This document shows positions 1 to 8,560 of a stretch of 44,888 bases of DNA, piece by piece. A program made the translations under genes and the position numbers. The notes under the pieces are model-generated. The model saw nothing but the letters and a program-made list of their open reading frames with translations, was not told where the DNA came from and searched no databases. Every line of letters begins with the position of its first letter. Position 1 is the first letter of the stretch. The DNA lies in the NCBI GenBank assembly GCA_016933615.1, contig JAFGAO010000185.1, positions 1-44,888 on the forward strand, written 5' to 3'. This DNA comes from Acidobacteriota bacterium. GTDB lineage: Bacteria > Acidobacteriota > UBA6911.

Positions 1-1301
1 TCCTGATGCTGGCCTATATGTTTTCCTATCTCGACCGCCAGATCCTCAATCTCCTCGTTGAACCGATAAAAGCCGATCTTAATATCACGGACTTCCAAAT
101 GAGCCTGCTGATGGGCATCGCATTCGCCAGCGTTTACAGCATTATGGGCTTCCCCATCAGCCGCTGGGTCGACAGCCGAAGCAGGCGCAAGCTCATTTTC
201 TGGGGCATCACGACCTGGAGCCTGATGACGGCCCTGTGCGGGTGGGCCAGAAACTACCTGCTTCTTTTTCTCGGACGATTCGGCGTAGGGGTGGGGGAGG
301 CCGCCTTGAATCCCTCCGCGTTCTCCATGATCGGCGACAGCTTCAGCGAATCCAGGCGCCCGCTGGCCATCGCCATATTCCACCTGGGAAATCCGGTCGG
401 GCAGGGGCTCGCCATGATCATAGGAGGTATTGTCATCGACCTGGTCTCCGGGCTGAAACCGGAGCAGATCCCTTCGATCGGGATCGCCTATCCATGGCAG
501 CTCACTTTTTTTATTGTCGGCATTCCCGGCTTGATGGTCGCCGCCCTGGTACGGACCATAAGAGAACCTAAAAGACAGGGGCTCATTGCCGCAGGGAAAA
601 GCGCCGGGGCCGCAAAGATAAGCATTCCCATAAGGGAAGTGCTGGCCTTCATCTGGGTACGGCGCCTGGCGTATACGGCCCTCATCGTCGGCATCGCCAT
701 CAAAGTCACGCTCGCCTACGGGAGCGTGTCCTGGATCCCGACATACTTCATCCGCAGTTACGGATGGACCGCGGGAGAGTTCGGACTCGTCTACGGGATC
801 TGGTACATCGCGGTAGGCATTGTCAGCACCTTCTTCGCCGGCATCCTGGCCAATCGCATGACCGCACGGGGCCATCGGGACGCAAACATGAAAGTCATCC
901 TGGTAGGCTACGTCGTCGGGATACCGTTTGCCGTAATCGCCCCTCTGATGCCGAATGCGGGGATGGCCATCCTTATGTTTATGATTACGTTCTTTTTCAC
1001 GAATTTTCATGTGCTGGCCCCGGCCGCGCTCATAGCAATCACGCCGAACCAGGTCCGGGGGCAGATATCGGCCATCTACGTGTTCATGCTCAACATCATA
1101 GGCGTCGGCATAGGCCCCAGCATCGTCGCGGCATCCACGGACTTCCTGTACGGATCCGAACTTGCCGTCGGCAAATCCCTCGTCCTTGTCGCCTCCACCC
1201 TGGGCCCTCTGGGCGCCGTTCTTTTTTATTCCGGCATGAAGGCATACCGGCGCTGCCTGGAAGATTCGAGGCAGTGGGAAACAGCAGAATCCGGGGAGTG
1301 A
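1..1301 (+). CDS. MFS transporter, 5'-truncated by window edge
   Basis: This is a major facilitator superfamily permease of the inner membrane with about 12 predicted hydrophobic helices. The frame is open to the left edge and the first visible residues (LMLAYMFSYLDRQIL) already lie in the first helix, so the true start is upstream of the window. The loop between helices 2 and 3 carries the MFS motif A remnant SRWVDSRSRRK, and the YLDRQIL start followed by EPIKADL is typical of the spinster-like/organic-anion branch. A helix-breaking glycine-rich segment (GVGIGPSIVA) occurs in a late helix. The substrate cannot be read from sequence. The gene ends 31 bp before a methyltransferase on the same strand, so the two may be co-transcribed. 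In anaerobes such permeases often sit near CoA-dependent acid degradation genes, which would fit the dehydratase operon downstream, but that link is inference. Confidence 0.88.
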   Translation, partial: LMLAYMFSYLDRQILNLLVEPIKADLNITDFQMSLLMGIAFASVYSIMGFPISRWVDSRSRRKLIFWGITTWSLMTALCGWARNYLLLFLGRFGVGVGEAALNPSAFSMIGDSFSESRRPLAIAIFHLGNPVGQGLAMIIGGIVIDLVSGLKPEQIPSIGIAYPWQLTFFIVGIPGLMVAALVRTIREPKRQGLIAAGKSAGAAKISIPIREVLAFIWVRRLAYTALIVGIAIKVTLAYGSVSWIPTYFIRSYGWTAGEFGLVYGIWYIAVGIVSTFFAGILANRMTARGHRDANMKVILVGYVVGIPFAVIAPLMPNAGMAILMFMITFFFTNFHVLAPAALIAITPNQVRGQISAIYVFMLNIIGVGIGPSIVAASTDFLYGSELAVGKSLVLVASTLGPLGAVLFYSGMKAYRRCLEDSRQWETAESGE

Positions 1302-1332
1302 CCCGCTTCATTGCCGCAGGACGCACACACCG

Positions 1333-2376
1333 ATGCCCGAAACATGCGACATCTGCAGTTCTCCCGACAGCATGTACCCTCTTCTGGAGACGAGCCTTCT
1401 AGGAATTACGTCCGCGTGGATTCACCGGTGCGCATCCTGCGGCTTCCGCCAGATCCGCCCGCGCCTCGATCGTGAAACCCTGTCCCTTATCTACCCCGGG
1501 GAGTATTTCCATTCCGAGGGGGGAACCGGCTACAGAGATTTCAGCCGGCAGGCCCAGCGCTCCCTTCGCCTTGCCTACTTTCTTGCCGGGAAAATGCGGC
1601 GCCTGGTTCCCCCGGAAGCAAGACTGCTGGAAATAGGCTGCGCCCTGGGGTTTCTGCTGCAAGGCCTCGAAAAATATACTCCATGGCAGGTCGAGGGGCT
1701 GGACGTTTCCCCTTTCGCGGCTTATTTTGCCGGGAGAATGTACGGGGTGCCCGTGACCTGCGGCACGCTCGAGGAAGCCCGTTTCCCGGACAGGCACTTC
1801 GACTTCATTATTCAGAAGGACCTCCTGGAGCATGTCACCCATCCCCGGGAACACATGCGGGAATCAAACAGGATCCTGAAATCGGGAGGATACCTGTGGC
1901 TGATTACGCCCAACGGGAAGGCCAACATCCGGCCGCTCGAGCGCGCCGCCCGCAAGATCCGGGAAGCGGGCGCGGACGCCCTCCCCCTTCTGGGACAGGG
2001 CCACCTATCCTTCTTCTCGAAAAATCATCTGCTGCGGCTGTTCTCCGAAACGGGGTTCGACTGCGTCTCCATGCGCAACATCAGCATACGAAGAGGCCTC
2101 CGGGCCCTGGGCTTTTTGCCCGGACGCAACCGATGCGCCGCCGCCATCCTGAGGCAAAACATATCCCGCCCGTCTCCGGACGCGGGTTCCGGCGCCGGCT
2201 CAGGCCGCTTTGGGATGCTTTACGAGCGGATCGCGCGCGAAATCCACCGGCGTTACCGCCCTTTCCGCAGCCGCCCTCTGTATTTCCGGCAGCGCGGCCT
2301 GCTGCAGGCGACCGGCCGCCTCCCGGCTTGGGCGACCGTCGGGCTCGATTTCGAATGCCTCCTGCGAAAACGATAA
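1333..2376 (+). CDS. Class I SAM-dependent methyltransferase with N-terminal zinc-binding motif
   Basis: A 347-aa protein starting with a paired-cysteine module, CDIC near residue 5 and CASCGF near residue 34, as found in the putative zinc-binding N-terminus of methyltransferases that modify sugars or small molecules. The Rossmann-fold SAM site follows: motif I LLEIGCALGFLLQ (about residues 99-111), the acidic strand end GLDVSPFAA, and the motif II/III region DFIIQKDLLEHVTHP with RILKSGGYLWLITPN. The length is slightly above the 300-330 aa usual for this type. The C-terminal 80 residues are Arg- and Pro-rich and lack recognisable motifs. The substrate is unknown. It lies 31 bp after the MFS gene and is followed by 276 bp without a gene, so it probably ends that transcript. 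Confidence 0.8.
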   Translation: MPETCDICSSPDSMYPLLETSLLGITSAWIHRCASCGFRQIRPRLDRETLSLIYPGEYFHSEGGTGYRDFSRQAQRSLRLAYFLAGKMRRLVPPEARLLEIGCALGFLLQGLEKYTPWQVEGLDVSPFAAYFAGRMYGVPVTCGTLEEARFPDRHFDFIIQKDLLEHVTHPREHMRESNRILKSGGYLWLITPNGKANIRPLERAARKIREAGADALPLLGQGHLSFFSKNHLLRLFSETGFDCVSMRNISIRRGLRALGFLPGRNRCAAAILRQNISRPSPDAGSGAGSGRFGMLYERIAREIHRRYRPFRSRPLYFRQRGLLQATGRLPAWATVGLDFECLLRKR

Positions 2377-2484
2377 TTGTCCCGCTGAAAGAAGGAAGGA
2401 ACTTCAAGCGCACCGCAGAGACTGAGGACGCAGGAGCGTGCTTGAATTCCCGCGGCAGGCGCTCTCGGGAGTCCGTTTTGATTA

Positions 2485-2511
2485 TTTGCCTTCGCGCGAT
2501 GGTTGTATAAT
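2485..2511 (+). promoter_or_regulatory. Candidate sigma70 promoter of the dehydratase operon
   Basis: A perfect -10 hexamer TATAAT lies at 2506-2511. The best -35 candidate is TTTGCC at 2485-2490, a weak match with a short 15-bp spacer. It sits in the 276-bp gap after the methyltransferase and about 140 bp upstream of the first dehydratase gene. Only the -10 is convincing. Confidence 0.45.
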
Positions 2512-2652
2512 GCCCGAAAATGGAACCGGGAGAAGCAAGCAGCCATAGAGAACGATACAGGCGCACTCTTCTCCCGCCCAATGCGGCCGGAAACGACCGG
2601 ATTTTCCATTTGAAACGGGATTCTTCAATCCGAAATGAACAGGATGGAAACC

Positions 2653-3813
2653 ATGGACGAACTGGAAGAGCTGGCCAAAGTTGCCCGCACTCGACCGGAA
2701 CAACTTAAGAAGCGGAAGGATGAGGGAATCAAAATAATCGGATACGTCGGCAGGTTCGTTCCGGAGGAGCTGATCAGCGCTTCCGGAGCTGAGCCCTGCC
2801 TGCTCTGCAAAGGAGGCCAGCCGGATCCCCCGGACGCGGTCATACCGTATATGCTGCGCTTTATGAGCCCGTATTCGAGGTCTCAAATCGGGTATCACCT
2901 TTTGGGCGTGGACCCCGTCGTCCCCCTGCTGGACCTGGTGGTGGTGCAGTGCAGCGATTGCCACGAATCGAGGCTGGCCGATTTGTTTGAATATTTCAAA
3001 CTGCCCGCCGTAAGGCTGGGCGTTCCGCCGGACTGGAAGAAATCGATCTCGCTGGACTACTACCGCCGGGGACTGGTCCGGTTGAAGCGGACGCTTGAAA
3101 ACGTCAGCGGCGGGGACATCTCCGATGAAAGGCTCAGGGAATCGGTGGAATCCCTCGACAAGGTGCGGGACCTTTTGAGCAGAATCCGCCTGCTGAGAAA
3201 AGCGCAGCCTCCGTCCATAGGCGGGCACGACTTCATCCGCCTCAACCATGCCACCTTCTACAGCGATCCCGACGTATCGATCCGGAAGCTCCATGCGGTG
3301 TACGAGGAGCTGCAAAGACGTGAAAGCGCCTTCTCCGCCGATGCGCCGAGGCTACTCCTGGCCGGGCACGTCGTCGCTGTCGGCGACTACACCGTCCCCA
3401 AGCTGATCGAAGACTCGGGAGGCGTCATCGCCGCCGAGTTTCTGGACGAGGGGATCCGGCACTGCCCGCAGAAGGCCGAAGCCGGCGGCGACCCGTTGGC
3501 AAGCCTGGCGGAAACTTATTATTCGGCAATGACGCCGCCTTCCATATTTCAGCCGGCCTGGGAAGAAAGAATCGAACATATGAAGGGACTTATAAACGAG
3601 TACGCCATCGACGGGGTGATATGGTACGGGCTTTCGTTTGAGGAAATATACGATCTGGAATGTTCCGTGATGTCCAAGGTCATGAGTCAAATGAACATTC
3701 CTTTCCTGAAACTCGAATCCTCGTACGAGTATTCAAGAGAAGCCGTAGGACCCTTAACGACGCGCGTGGAGAGCTTCATCGAATCCCTGAAGCAGAGAAG
3801 GAACCGACCATGA
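2653..3813 (+). CDS. 2-hydroxyacyl-CoA dehydratase / benzoyl-CoA reductase-like subunit (HgdB/BcrC type)
   Basis: A 386-aa member of the HGD-D family (HgdB, HadC, BcrC). In known systems such a subunit pairs with a larger one, binds a [4Fe-4S] cluster, and receives a low-potential electron from an ATP-driven activase. Recognisable features are the N-terminal GYVGRFVPEELISASGAEP segment, DLVVVQCSDCHESRLADLF in the middle, and DGVIWYGLSFEEIYDLE with IPFLKLESSYE near the end. Start: ATG 2653 has AGGATGG at 2641-2647 in front; upstream in-frame ATGs at 2635 and 2644 lack a ribosome site. The stop overlaps the next start as ATGA. Oddity: of the three cysteines expected as cluster ligands, only the QCSDC position is clear. 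The positions I would align with the other two read Met/Ser and Glu, and an extra CLLC lies near residue 49. Family assignment is firm, reaction unknown. Confidence 0.82.
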   Translation: MDELEELAKVARTRPEQLKKRKDEGIKIIGYVGRFVPEELISASGAEPCLLCKGGQPDPPDAVIPYMLRFMSPYSRSQIGYHLLGVDPVVPLLDLVVVQCSDCHESRLADLFEYFKLPAVRLGVPPDWKKSISLDYYRRGLVRLKRTLENVSGGDISDERLRESVESLDKVRDLLSRIRLLRKAQPPSIGGHDFIRLNHATFYSDPDVSIRKLHAVYEELQRRESAFSADAPRLLLAGHVVAVGDYTVPKLIEDSGGVIAAEFLDEGIRHCPQKAEAGGDPLASLAETYYSAMTPPSIFQPAWEERIEHMKGLINEYAIDGVIWYGLSFEEIYDLECSVMSKVMSQMNIPFLKLESSYEYSREAVGPLTTRVESFIESLKQRRNRP

Positions 3814-5225
3814 CGCAACAGAACATACACGAGGAATTTCTAAGGCTGACCGGGTTCGAAGAGGAGGAGATGGGGCGATACCTCCCCGAGTGGCGCAAAG
3901 CGTCCGAGAAGCTGGGGCTGACCGAAGAGGACGTGAGGTTCGCGGTCCGGGAGCGCCTTCCCGAACACTTTGCCCTGGAACTCGAAGGCATCCGGAAATT
4001 GCTGGGCTGCTTCGTGAAGGAAACCATCGACCTGACCAAGGCCGGCGAATACAAAAGCAGGGGAACGAAGATCGTATACGGCATACTGCCGGCCGTTCTC
4101 CACTTCTACTACGCGCTCAAATTAACGGCCCCGGAAAAAATCTTCGTCTCCTTCCCGGATATATTCATTACTTTCGTGATGAACGGCTTTTTTCACAAGC
4201 TCGCCCCCTATCTGGAGGAGGCCGAAAAGACCGGAATCCCGTACGGCTGCCGCCATTGCGCCCTGAACAAGACGCGCTATGCCGCCCGCAGGCTAGGCGT
4301 CATCCCCTCCCCGGATATCAGTTGGATATGGGGATTCGTGTGCGATGAAGGGCCCAAAACCGACGAATTCATCAGGCTCTACCACGATCCCGAATGGAAA
4401 ACATACGTGACGCGCCTGCCGCACGACCAGCCCCTGGGCACGGTGGAGGACGAGGTCATCGAGAGGGTGGAGTATCTGGCCGCCCAGATGAAGGACGGCT
4501 TCGAGTCCGTCCAGAAGGAAATAGGCATAAAGGTATCGGAGGAGACGATCCGGGGAGTCATCAGGATCTGGCAGAGATATGCGGCGAAGGTATCGGAGTT
4601 GGGCCGCCTGATGAGCGCGGACCCGCAGCCCCTGGGAGCCGTCAGCGGGCGGTTTTTCTGGGAGGGGCTTTTCACGCCCCTGAACACGGGCATGGAATCC
4701 ATGGAAAAGGCGCTGGACATTACCCTCGAAGAGGTCCGGCAGCGGGTGCGCAACCGGGAGGGCATCCTGCCTCAGGGCGCTCCGAAACTGCTGATCTACA
4801 GCATCCACCCGTCCGTTCCGTGGATAGCCAGGATGTTCGAGGAAAACGGCGTGGGCATCCCCCTCAGCGAATTCTTCATACTTACGGAAAAACAGCTGAG
4901 GCCGCCGACTTTCGAGGATCCCTACATGGCGGCCGCCGAAGGCTGGCTGCGAAGCTCCGGAATGGTCAATCCCGGCTACCAGGCCGAACAGATCTGCGAA
5001 AAGATACGGACGCACAAATTCGACGGCATGGTATTCGGTTTGATGGATTTCGACCGATGGCTCGGCAGCAGCCACAGGCTTCTGGGCAGAATGGTGGAGG
5101 AAAAGACGCAGCTGCCGGTGTTCTACATCGAGGGAGACAATTGGGAGGACCGGGATTACAGCCCTGAAGCCTTGAGGACGAGAATCGAAAGCATATGCGA
5201 AATCATGAAGATTCGAAAAGGCTGA
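3810..5225 (+). CDS. 2-hydroxyacyl-CoA dehydratase / benzoyl-CoA reductase-like subunit (HgdA/BcrB type)
   Basis: A 471-aa larger subunit of the same HGD-D family. The ATG at 3810 overlaps the preceding stop (ATGA), and GAAGG lies just upstream, so translation is probably coupled. A longer in-frame start at 3660 lies inside the previous gene and was rejected. Family features include KSRGTKIVYGILP, then IPYGCRHCALNKTRY and SPDISWIWGFVCDEGPK, two cysteine positions where cluster ligands are expected, and a C-terminal LPVFYIEGDNWEDRDYS stretch matching the conserved iP-l-idGD-D-R region. The third expected ligand, normally a Cys after DGvv, appears to be replaced in GLMDFDRWLG. The length matches HgdA-type subunits. 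It probably forms a heterodimer with the upstream gene product. The substrate is unknown. Confidence 0.82.
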   Translation: MTQQNIHEEFLRLTGFEEEEMGRYLPEWRKASEKLGLTEEDVRFAVRERLPEHFALELEGIRKLLGCFVKETIDLTKAGEYKSRGTKIVYGILPAVLHFYYALKLTAPEKIFVSFPDIFITFVMNGFFHKLAPYLEEAEKTGIPYGCRHCALNKTRYAARRLGVIPSPDISWIWGFVCDEGPKTDEFIRLYHDPEWKTYVTRLPHDQPLGTVEDEVIERVEYLAAQMKDGFESVQKEIGIKVSEETIRGVIRIWQRYAAKVSELGRLMSADPQPLGAVSGRFFWEGLFTPLNTGMESMEKALDITLEEVRQRVRNREGILPQGAPKLLIYSIHPSVPWIARMFEENGVGIPLSEFFILTEKQLRPPTFEDPYMAAAEGWLRSSGMVNPGYQAEQICEKIRTHKFDGMVFGLMDFDRWLGSSHRLLGRMVEEKTQLPVFYIEGDNWEDRDYSPEALRTRIESICEIMKIRKG

Positions 5226-5232
5226 CTGGTCC

Positions 5233-6060
5233 ATGTTTGCAGGCATCGATATAGGCTCCGTGACCACCAAAGCCGTGATCATCGACGGCAGGGAAGAGAC
5301 TTTGGCCTTTTCCCTGATACCCACGCGCCATGACCGCGGCGAGAGCGGGAACCAAGCGCTGGAGCGGGCCCTGGACATGGCCGGGAAACCGGCGGATGCC
5401 ATTGCCTATATTGTGTCTACCGGTTACGGGCGCAGGGCCTTCAGCCGATCCCGGAAAGCGCTGCCCGAGATCGTATGTCACGCCAGGGGGACAAAACACT
5501 TGTTTCCGGAAGCGAAGACCATTATCGACATCGGGGGACAGGACAGCAAAGTCATCGAACTGGACCGCAACGGGGTGGTCGCCCGGTTCGAGATGAACGA
5601 CAAGTGCGCCGCCGGGACCGGTCGGTTTCTGGAAGTCCTGACCGAGAGAATACTGAACCTCCCCATCGACGAGCTTGGCCCGCTTGCCTTGCGGTCCGTG
5701 CAGCCCTGCATTCTCAGCAGCGTTTGCACCGTGTTCGCCGAGTCGGAGATCATTTCCCTCCTGTCGGAGAACCGGGCGATGGAGGACATCGCCTACGGCA
5801 TCAGCAGGGCTATTGCCAAAAGGGTCGTCGGCATGGGGACCGGCGGACAGATCGGCTACGGCGAACCCGTCGTCTTTTCGGGCGGAGTGGCCAGAAACAC
5901 CGGGGTCGTCAGAGCCCTCGAGGAGGAACTGGGAAAGAAAGTGCTGCTCCCCGAAAACCCTCAGCTGACGGCCGCCCTGGGAGCGGCTCTTTTCGCCGCG
6001 GAATACGACGGGCGGGCGCGCCGCCCGTCGGAAAGCCAATCGAAGGCCCCGAATTCTTGA
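5233..6060 (+). CDS. Acyl-CoA dehydratase activase (HgdC/BadF-BadG family ATPase)
   Basis: A 275-aa ASKHA-fold ATPase that, as a homodimer with one bridging [4Fe-4S] cluster, hydrolyses ATP to push an electron onto the dehydratase. The phosphate-1 motif GIDIGSVTTKAVI starts the protein, STGYGRRAF and IDIGGQDSKVIELD follow, and adenosine-site glycines appear in VFSGGVARNTGVVRALE. Cys125 (NDKCAAGTGRFLE) and Cys165 (LSSVCTVFAE) match the two cluster ligands of HgdC (known near 127 and 166). It lies 7 bp after the larger subunit. Only one such subunit is present, unlike classical four-subunit benzoyl-CoA reductase with two, so the trio resembles a 2-hydroxyacyl-CoA dehydratase system more. It looks intact in all key motifs. 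Confidence 0.92.
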   Translation: MFAGIDIGSVTTKAVIIDGREETLAFSLIPTRHDRGESGNQALERALDMAGKPADAIAYIVSTGYGRRAFSRSRKALPEIVCHARGTKHLFPEAKTIIDIGGQDSKVIELDRNGVVARFEMNDKCAAGTGRFLEVLTERILNLPIDELGPLALRSVQPCILSSVCTVFAESEIISLLSENRAMEDIAYGISRAIAKRVVGMGTGGQIGYGEPVVFSGGVARNTGVVRALEEELGKKVLLPENPQLTAALGAALFAAEYDGRARRPSESQSKAPNS

Positions 6061-6155
6061 ACGTATCCGCCCGGGAGCGTCATTTCACGCCGCCGCGAAT
6101 GCCGCCCGACTGCCGCGCAAACAGGTTCCCAAACCTCCCGCCGTTCGCAGCCGGC

Positions 6156-7745
6156 CTATTCCGGCGGCGCCTCCTCCCCGATGCGGATTTCCGGGATCGT
6201 GACAATGAGCAGAAAGGATATCAGCATGGTGACGGCGCCGACCCAGAAGACGCTCCGGCAGCCGGCGGCCATCGAGGCGCGGATCGCCCGGACGGTTTGT
6301 TGAAAGAGCGCCTGCCCGCCGGGTCCCGATCTATCGAAAGCAATCTCCAGCGCTTCCATGTCCGGCTTCGATAAAAGCACGCGGGAATCGGCCAGGACGG
6401 TCATGGTCTCTTCATCCGCGACTCTGTCCAATCCATCGGGCAGGGATGCCGCCAGCGTTTTGGTGTAGGTGGTGTTCATGGCGGCGCCGAGAATGGCGGG
6501 ACAGATCGCCACACCCATCATCAGGCAGAAAAATACGGCGCCCATGGCGGCTCCCAGCAGCCTTTTGGGAACCACGTTCTGGACCACGACCGTGTTGACG
6601 GTCGGAACGGCCCCCAGGCCGATTCCGGCCAGCGCGGCGGCCAGCACGCTCCAGTAGATCGGCGTTTCGGACCCGATCAGGAGAATGCCGAACATGTCGG
6701 CCGTAAGGATCGCAAATCCCAGCACGTAAAGCCACTTGTAGCGCCTGGTCCTGGCGATCAAATAGCCTACGGGGATTCCGATAAAGGCCATCAGCACGCT
6801 GAAAGGCGTGATGATCTGCCCGCTGAGCGTGGCGCTCGTGCCCTGCACGCCCTGCAGGAACATGGGAAAGTACATCATAATCCCTATATTCCCGAATGAG
6901 GAAAGAACGATGACCAGCGCAATGGTATTGAACGAGCGGTTGCGCAGCACCAGGGGGTCCAGGACCGGTTCTTTCGCCCTGTACTCCGCCCGAAAAAAAA
7001 GAAACCAGAAAATCAGGGACGCACCGAGCAGAACGATGATGCGGATGGAGCCCCATGGGTATGTGACGCCGCCCAGGGAAATGCCTATGATCAGAAGCGA
7101 AGAGGCCAGGGTTACCAGTATGGATCCGAGGAAATCGATGCGGGGCTCGGCGCTGCGCCGGGAGAGGGGGGGCAAACCGATCGACACCAGAACAAAGCTT
7201 AAAACAAGAAGCGGAACCAGAATCCAGAAAACGTACTGCCAGCCCCAGTTGTCGGAAAACCACCCGCCCAGCGTCGGCCCGACCAGGGCGGCGATTCCCA
7301 TGGGCGCGTTCAGCCACCCGATCCACTTGCTGCGCACGACGGGCGGGAACATGTCCCCGACTACGGCGAAAACCAGGGGCATCATGGCTCCGATCCCGAG
7401 GGAGCCGACGGCAATGGCGAAGATCAGGAATACAAAATTGGAGCTCAGCGCGCTCAAGACCGTTCCGATCAGGGCGAACGCGATCGACAGCTGCAGCATG
7501 ATGCGGCGCCCGTACATGTCCGAAAGCTTGCCGAAAAGCAGGGTCACAAACGCGCTGACCACGCCCGGGATCGAGACCGACCATGCGTACAGGGACATGC
7601 CGTCGAGTTCGGCGGCTATTTTCGGGCGCGCAATGTTCAGCATCTGTATGAAACCGGTCAAGGTTCCGTAGACCAGGAAAATGGCCACCAGGCCCAGAAC
7701 GATACGCCTCTTGTCATACTCGTATACGGGTTGCTCCTGGGACAT
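6156..7745 (-). CDS. DHA2-type (EmrB/QacA) MFS drug/solute exporter
   Basis: A 529-aa inner-membrane protein with about 14 hydrophobic helices, typical of the DHA2 family of proton-driven exporters. Motif A is seen in GKLSDMYGRRIMLQ between helices 2 and 3, and the antiporter motif C in GPTLGGWFSDNWGW. A non-conserved periplasmic loop rich in charged residues (about 435-485) precedes the last helix, as in EmrB. Start: the ATG at 7745 has GAGGAGG 7 bp upstream on the minus strand; a further ATG six codons earlier overlaps this ribosome site and was rejected. The gene converges on the activase with 95 bp between. No EmrA-like adaptor adjoins it directly, though three adaptor proteins of another type are encoded 2-6 kb upstream on the same strand. 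Substrate unknown. Confidence 0.88.
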   Translation of the reverse strand: MSQEQPVYEYDKRRIVLGLVAIFLVYGTLTGFIQMLNIARPKIAAELDGMSLYAWSVSIPGVVSAFVTLLFGKLSDMYGRRIMLQLSIAFALIGTVLSALSSNFVFLIFAIAVGSLGIGAMMPLVFAVVGDMFPPVVRSKWIGWLNAPMGIAALVGPTLGGWFSDNWGWQYVFWILVPLLVLSFVLVSIGLPPLSRRSAEPRIDFLGSILVTLASSLLIIGISLGGVTYPWGSIRIIVLLGASLIFWFLFFRAEYRAKEPVLDPLVLRNRSFNTIALVIVLSSFGNIGIMMYFPMFLQGVQGTSATLSGQIITPFSVLMAFIGIPVGYLIARTRRYKWLYVLGFAILTADMFGILLIGSETPIYWSVLAAALAGIGLGAVPTVNTVVVQNVVPKRLLGAAMGAVFFCLMMGVAICPAILGAAMNTTYTKTLAASLPDGLDRVADEETMTVLADSRVLLSKPDMEALEIAFDRSGPGGQALFQQTVRAIRASMAAGCRSVFWVGAVTMLISFLLIVTIPEIRIGEEAPPE

Positions 7746-8020
7746 TGCATCCCCTCCTCTCATGGCGTTGTCGGATGAACCGGACTCCCGCGAAGATCCG
7801 CCCGGGCACTGCCCGCACCCGGTTTTTCCCCTGCTACGGTCGGGCCGTAGTTTAGCCTATCGGCCTCTTTTTCAATAACAAAATAGGTTTTTGCGCATCG
7901 CTCGGGCGGAATCGGCAGTGCCGATAAAGAGTCTTCAGCACTCCGCAGTTCAGAATGCGCTTTATAAATGAATGCCTGAACGGGAAACTCTGGACTTTTG
8001 ACGGGAAACCTGGAACGGTT

Positions 8021-8455
8021 TTAATAATGCAGATGCAGATGCCGCTCCACCACTTCCCGCAGCCGGGGCCGTATGTTCTCCCAGGAGGCGGACGCATCCT
8101 TTCTTATCATGATCGATCTTTGGTCGACCGTGACTTCCCTGACTCCGGGAATGGCGAAGAGCTCCTTTAAAAACCCGTCGTCCGTAACCGGGATGTCCAG
8201 CGGGTTGCGGTATTGATGGCTTGTCTGGTATATCTTCGTGCCGAGGTTGAAGATCGCGATGTCGGAGCCAGGGTGCATCGCTTCGGACACGATTCCCCTT
8301 TCGCCGTCTTCGGCGATCCCCATGTTGCGGTTCCCGTAATACCGGAATACGAAAGTGACGACGATTCCCAGGGCTACGATAAGAGTCAGGGAAAAAAAGA
8401 GGTTGGTCAGTTCATAATTTTTCAGACTTCGCCTGCCTGCACCGGATTTCGCCAA
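8021..8455 (-). CDS. Membrane-anchored protein with Nfu/NifU N-terminal-like domain
   Basis: A 144-aa protein with a short basic N-terminus, one transmembrane helix (LFFSLTLIVALGIVVTFVFR, about residues 19-38), and a soluble C-terminal domain that would face the periplasm. Residues about 70-140 read like the Nfu N-terminal fold: a Ser/Asp-rich strand (NPLDIPVTDDGFLKELF), the IPGVREVTV turn, then a strand with RSIMIRKDAS and an amphipathic SWENIRPRLREVVERHL helix. That domain normally occurs in cytosolic or mitochondrial Fe-S scaffold proteins without a membrane anchor. The cysteine-containing Nfu C-terminal domain is absent. It lies 105 bp after the MacB-like permease and may be the last gene of that operon. 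The domain call is pattern recognition and the function is unknown. Confidence 0.55.
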   Translation of the reverse strand: MAKSGAGRRSLKNYELTNLFFSLTLIVALGIVVTFVFRYYGNRNMGIAEDGERGIVSEAMHPGSDIAIFNLGTKIYQTSHQYRNPLDIPVTDDGFLKELFAIPGVREVTVDQRSIMIRKDASASWENIRPRLREVVERHLHLHY

Positions 8456-8560
8456 ATCCGCCTCCCCGGTTACGGGTGTTGAGCCTGGTCCCAGGATACC
8501 CGCATTGAAGTCCTTCTTTCAATCCCGAATTCCTGCGGGGCGGGAAGGATGAAGCGGGCA

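Noticed and set aside
3660-3809. Extended start of the larger dehydratase subunit at 3660
   Set aside because: It lies inside the upstream gene; the ATG at 3810 overlaps the stop as ATGA with a ribosome site.
2653-6060. Classical benzoyl-CoA reductase (BcrABCD)
   Set aside because: Only one ASKHA subunit is present and the other two match the dehydratase pair in length.
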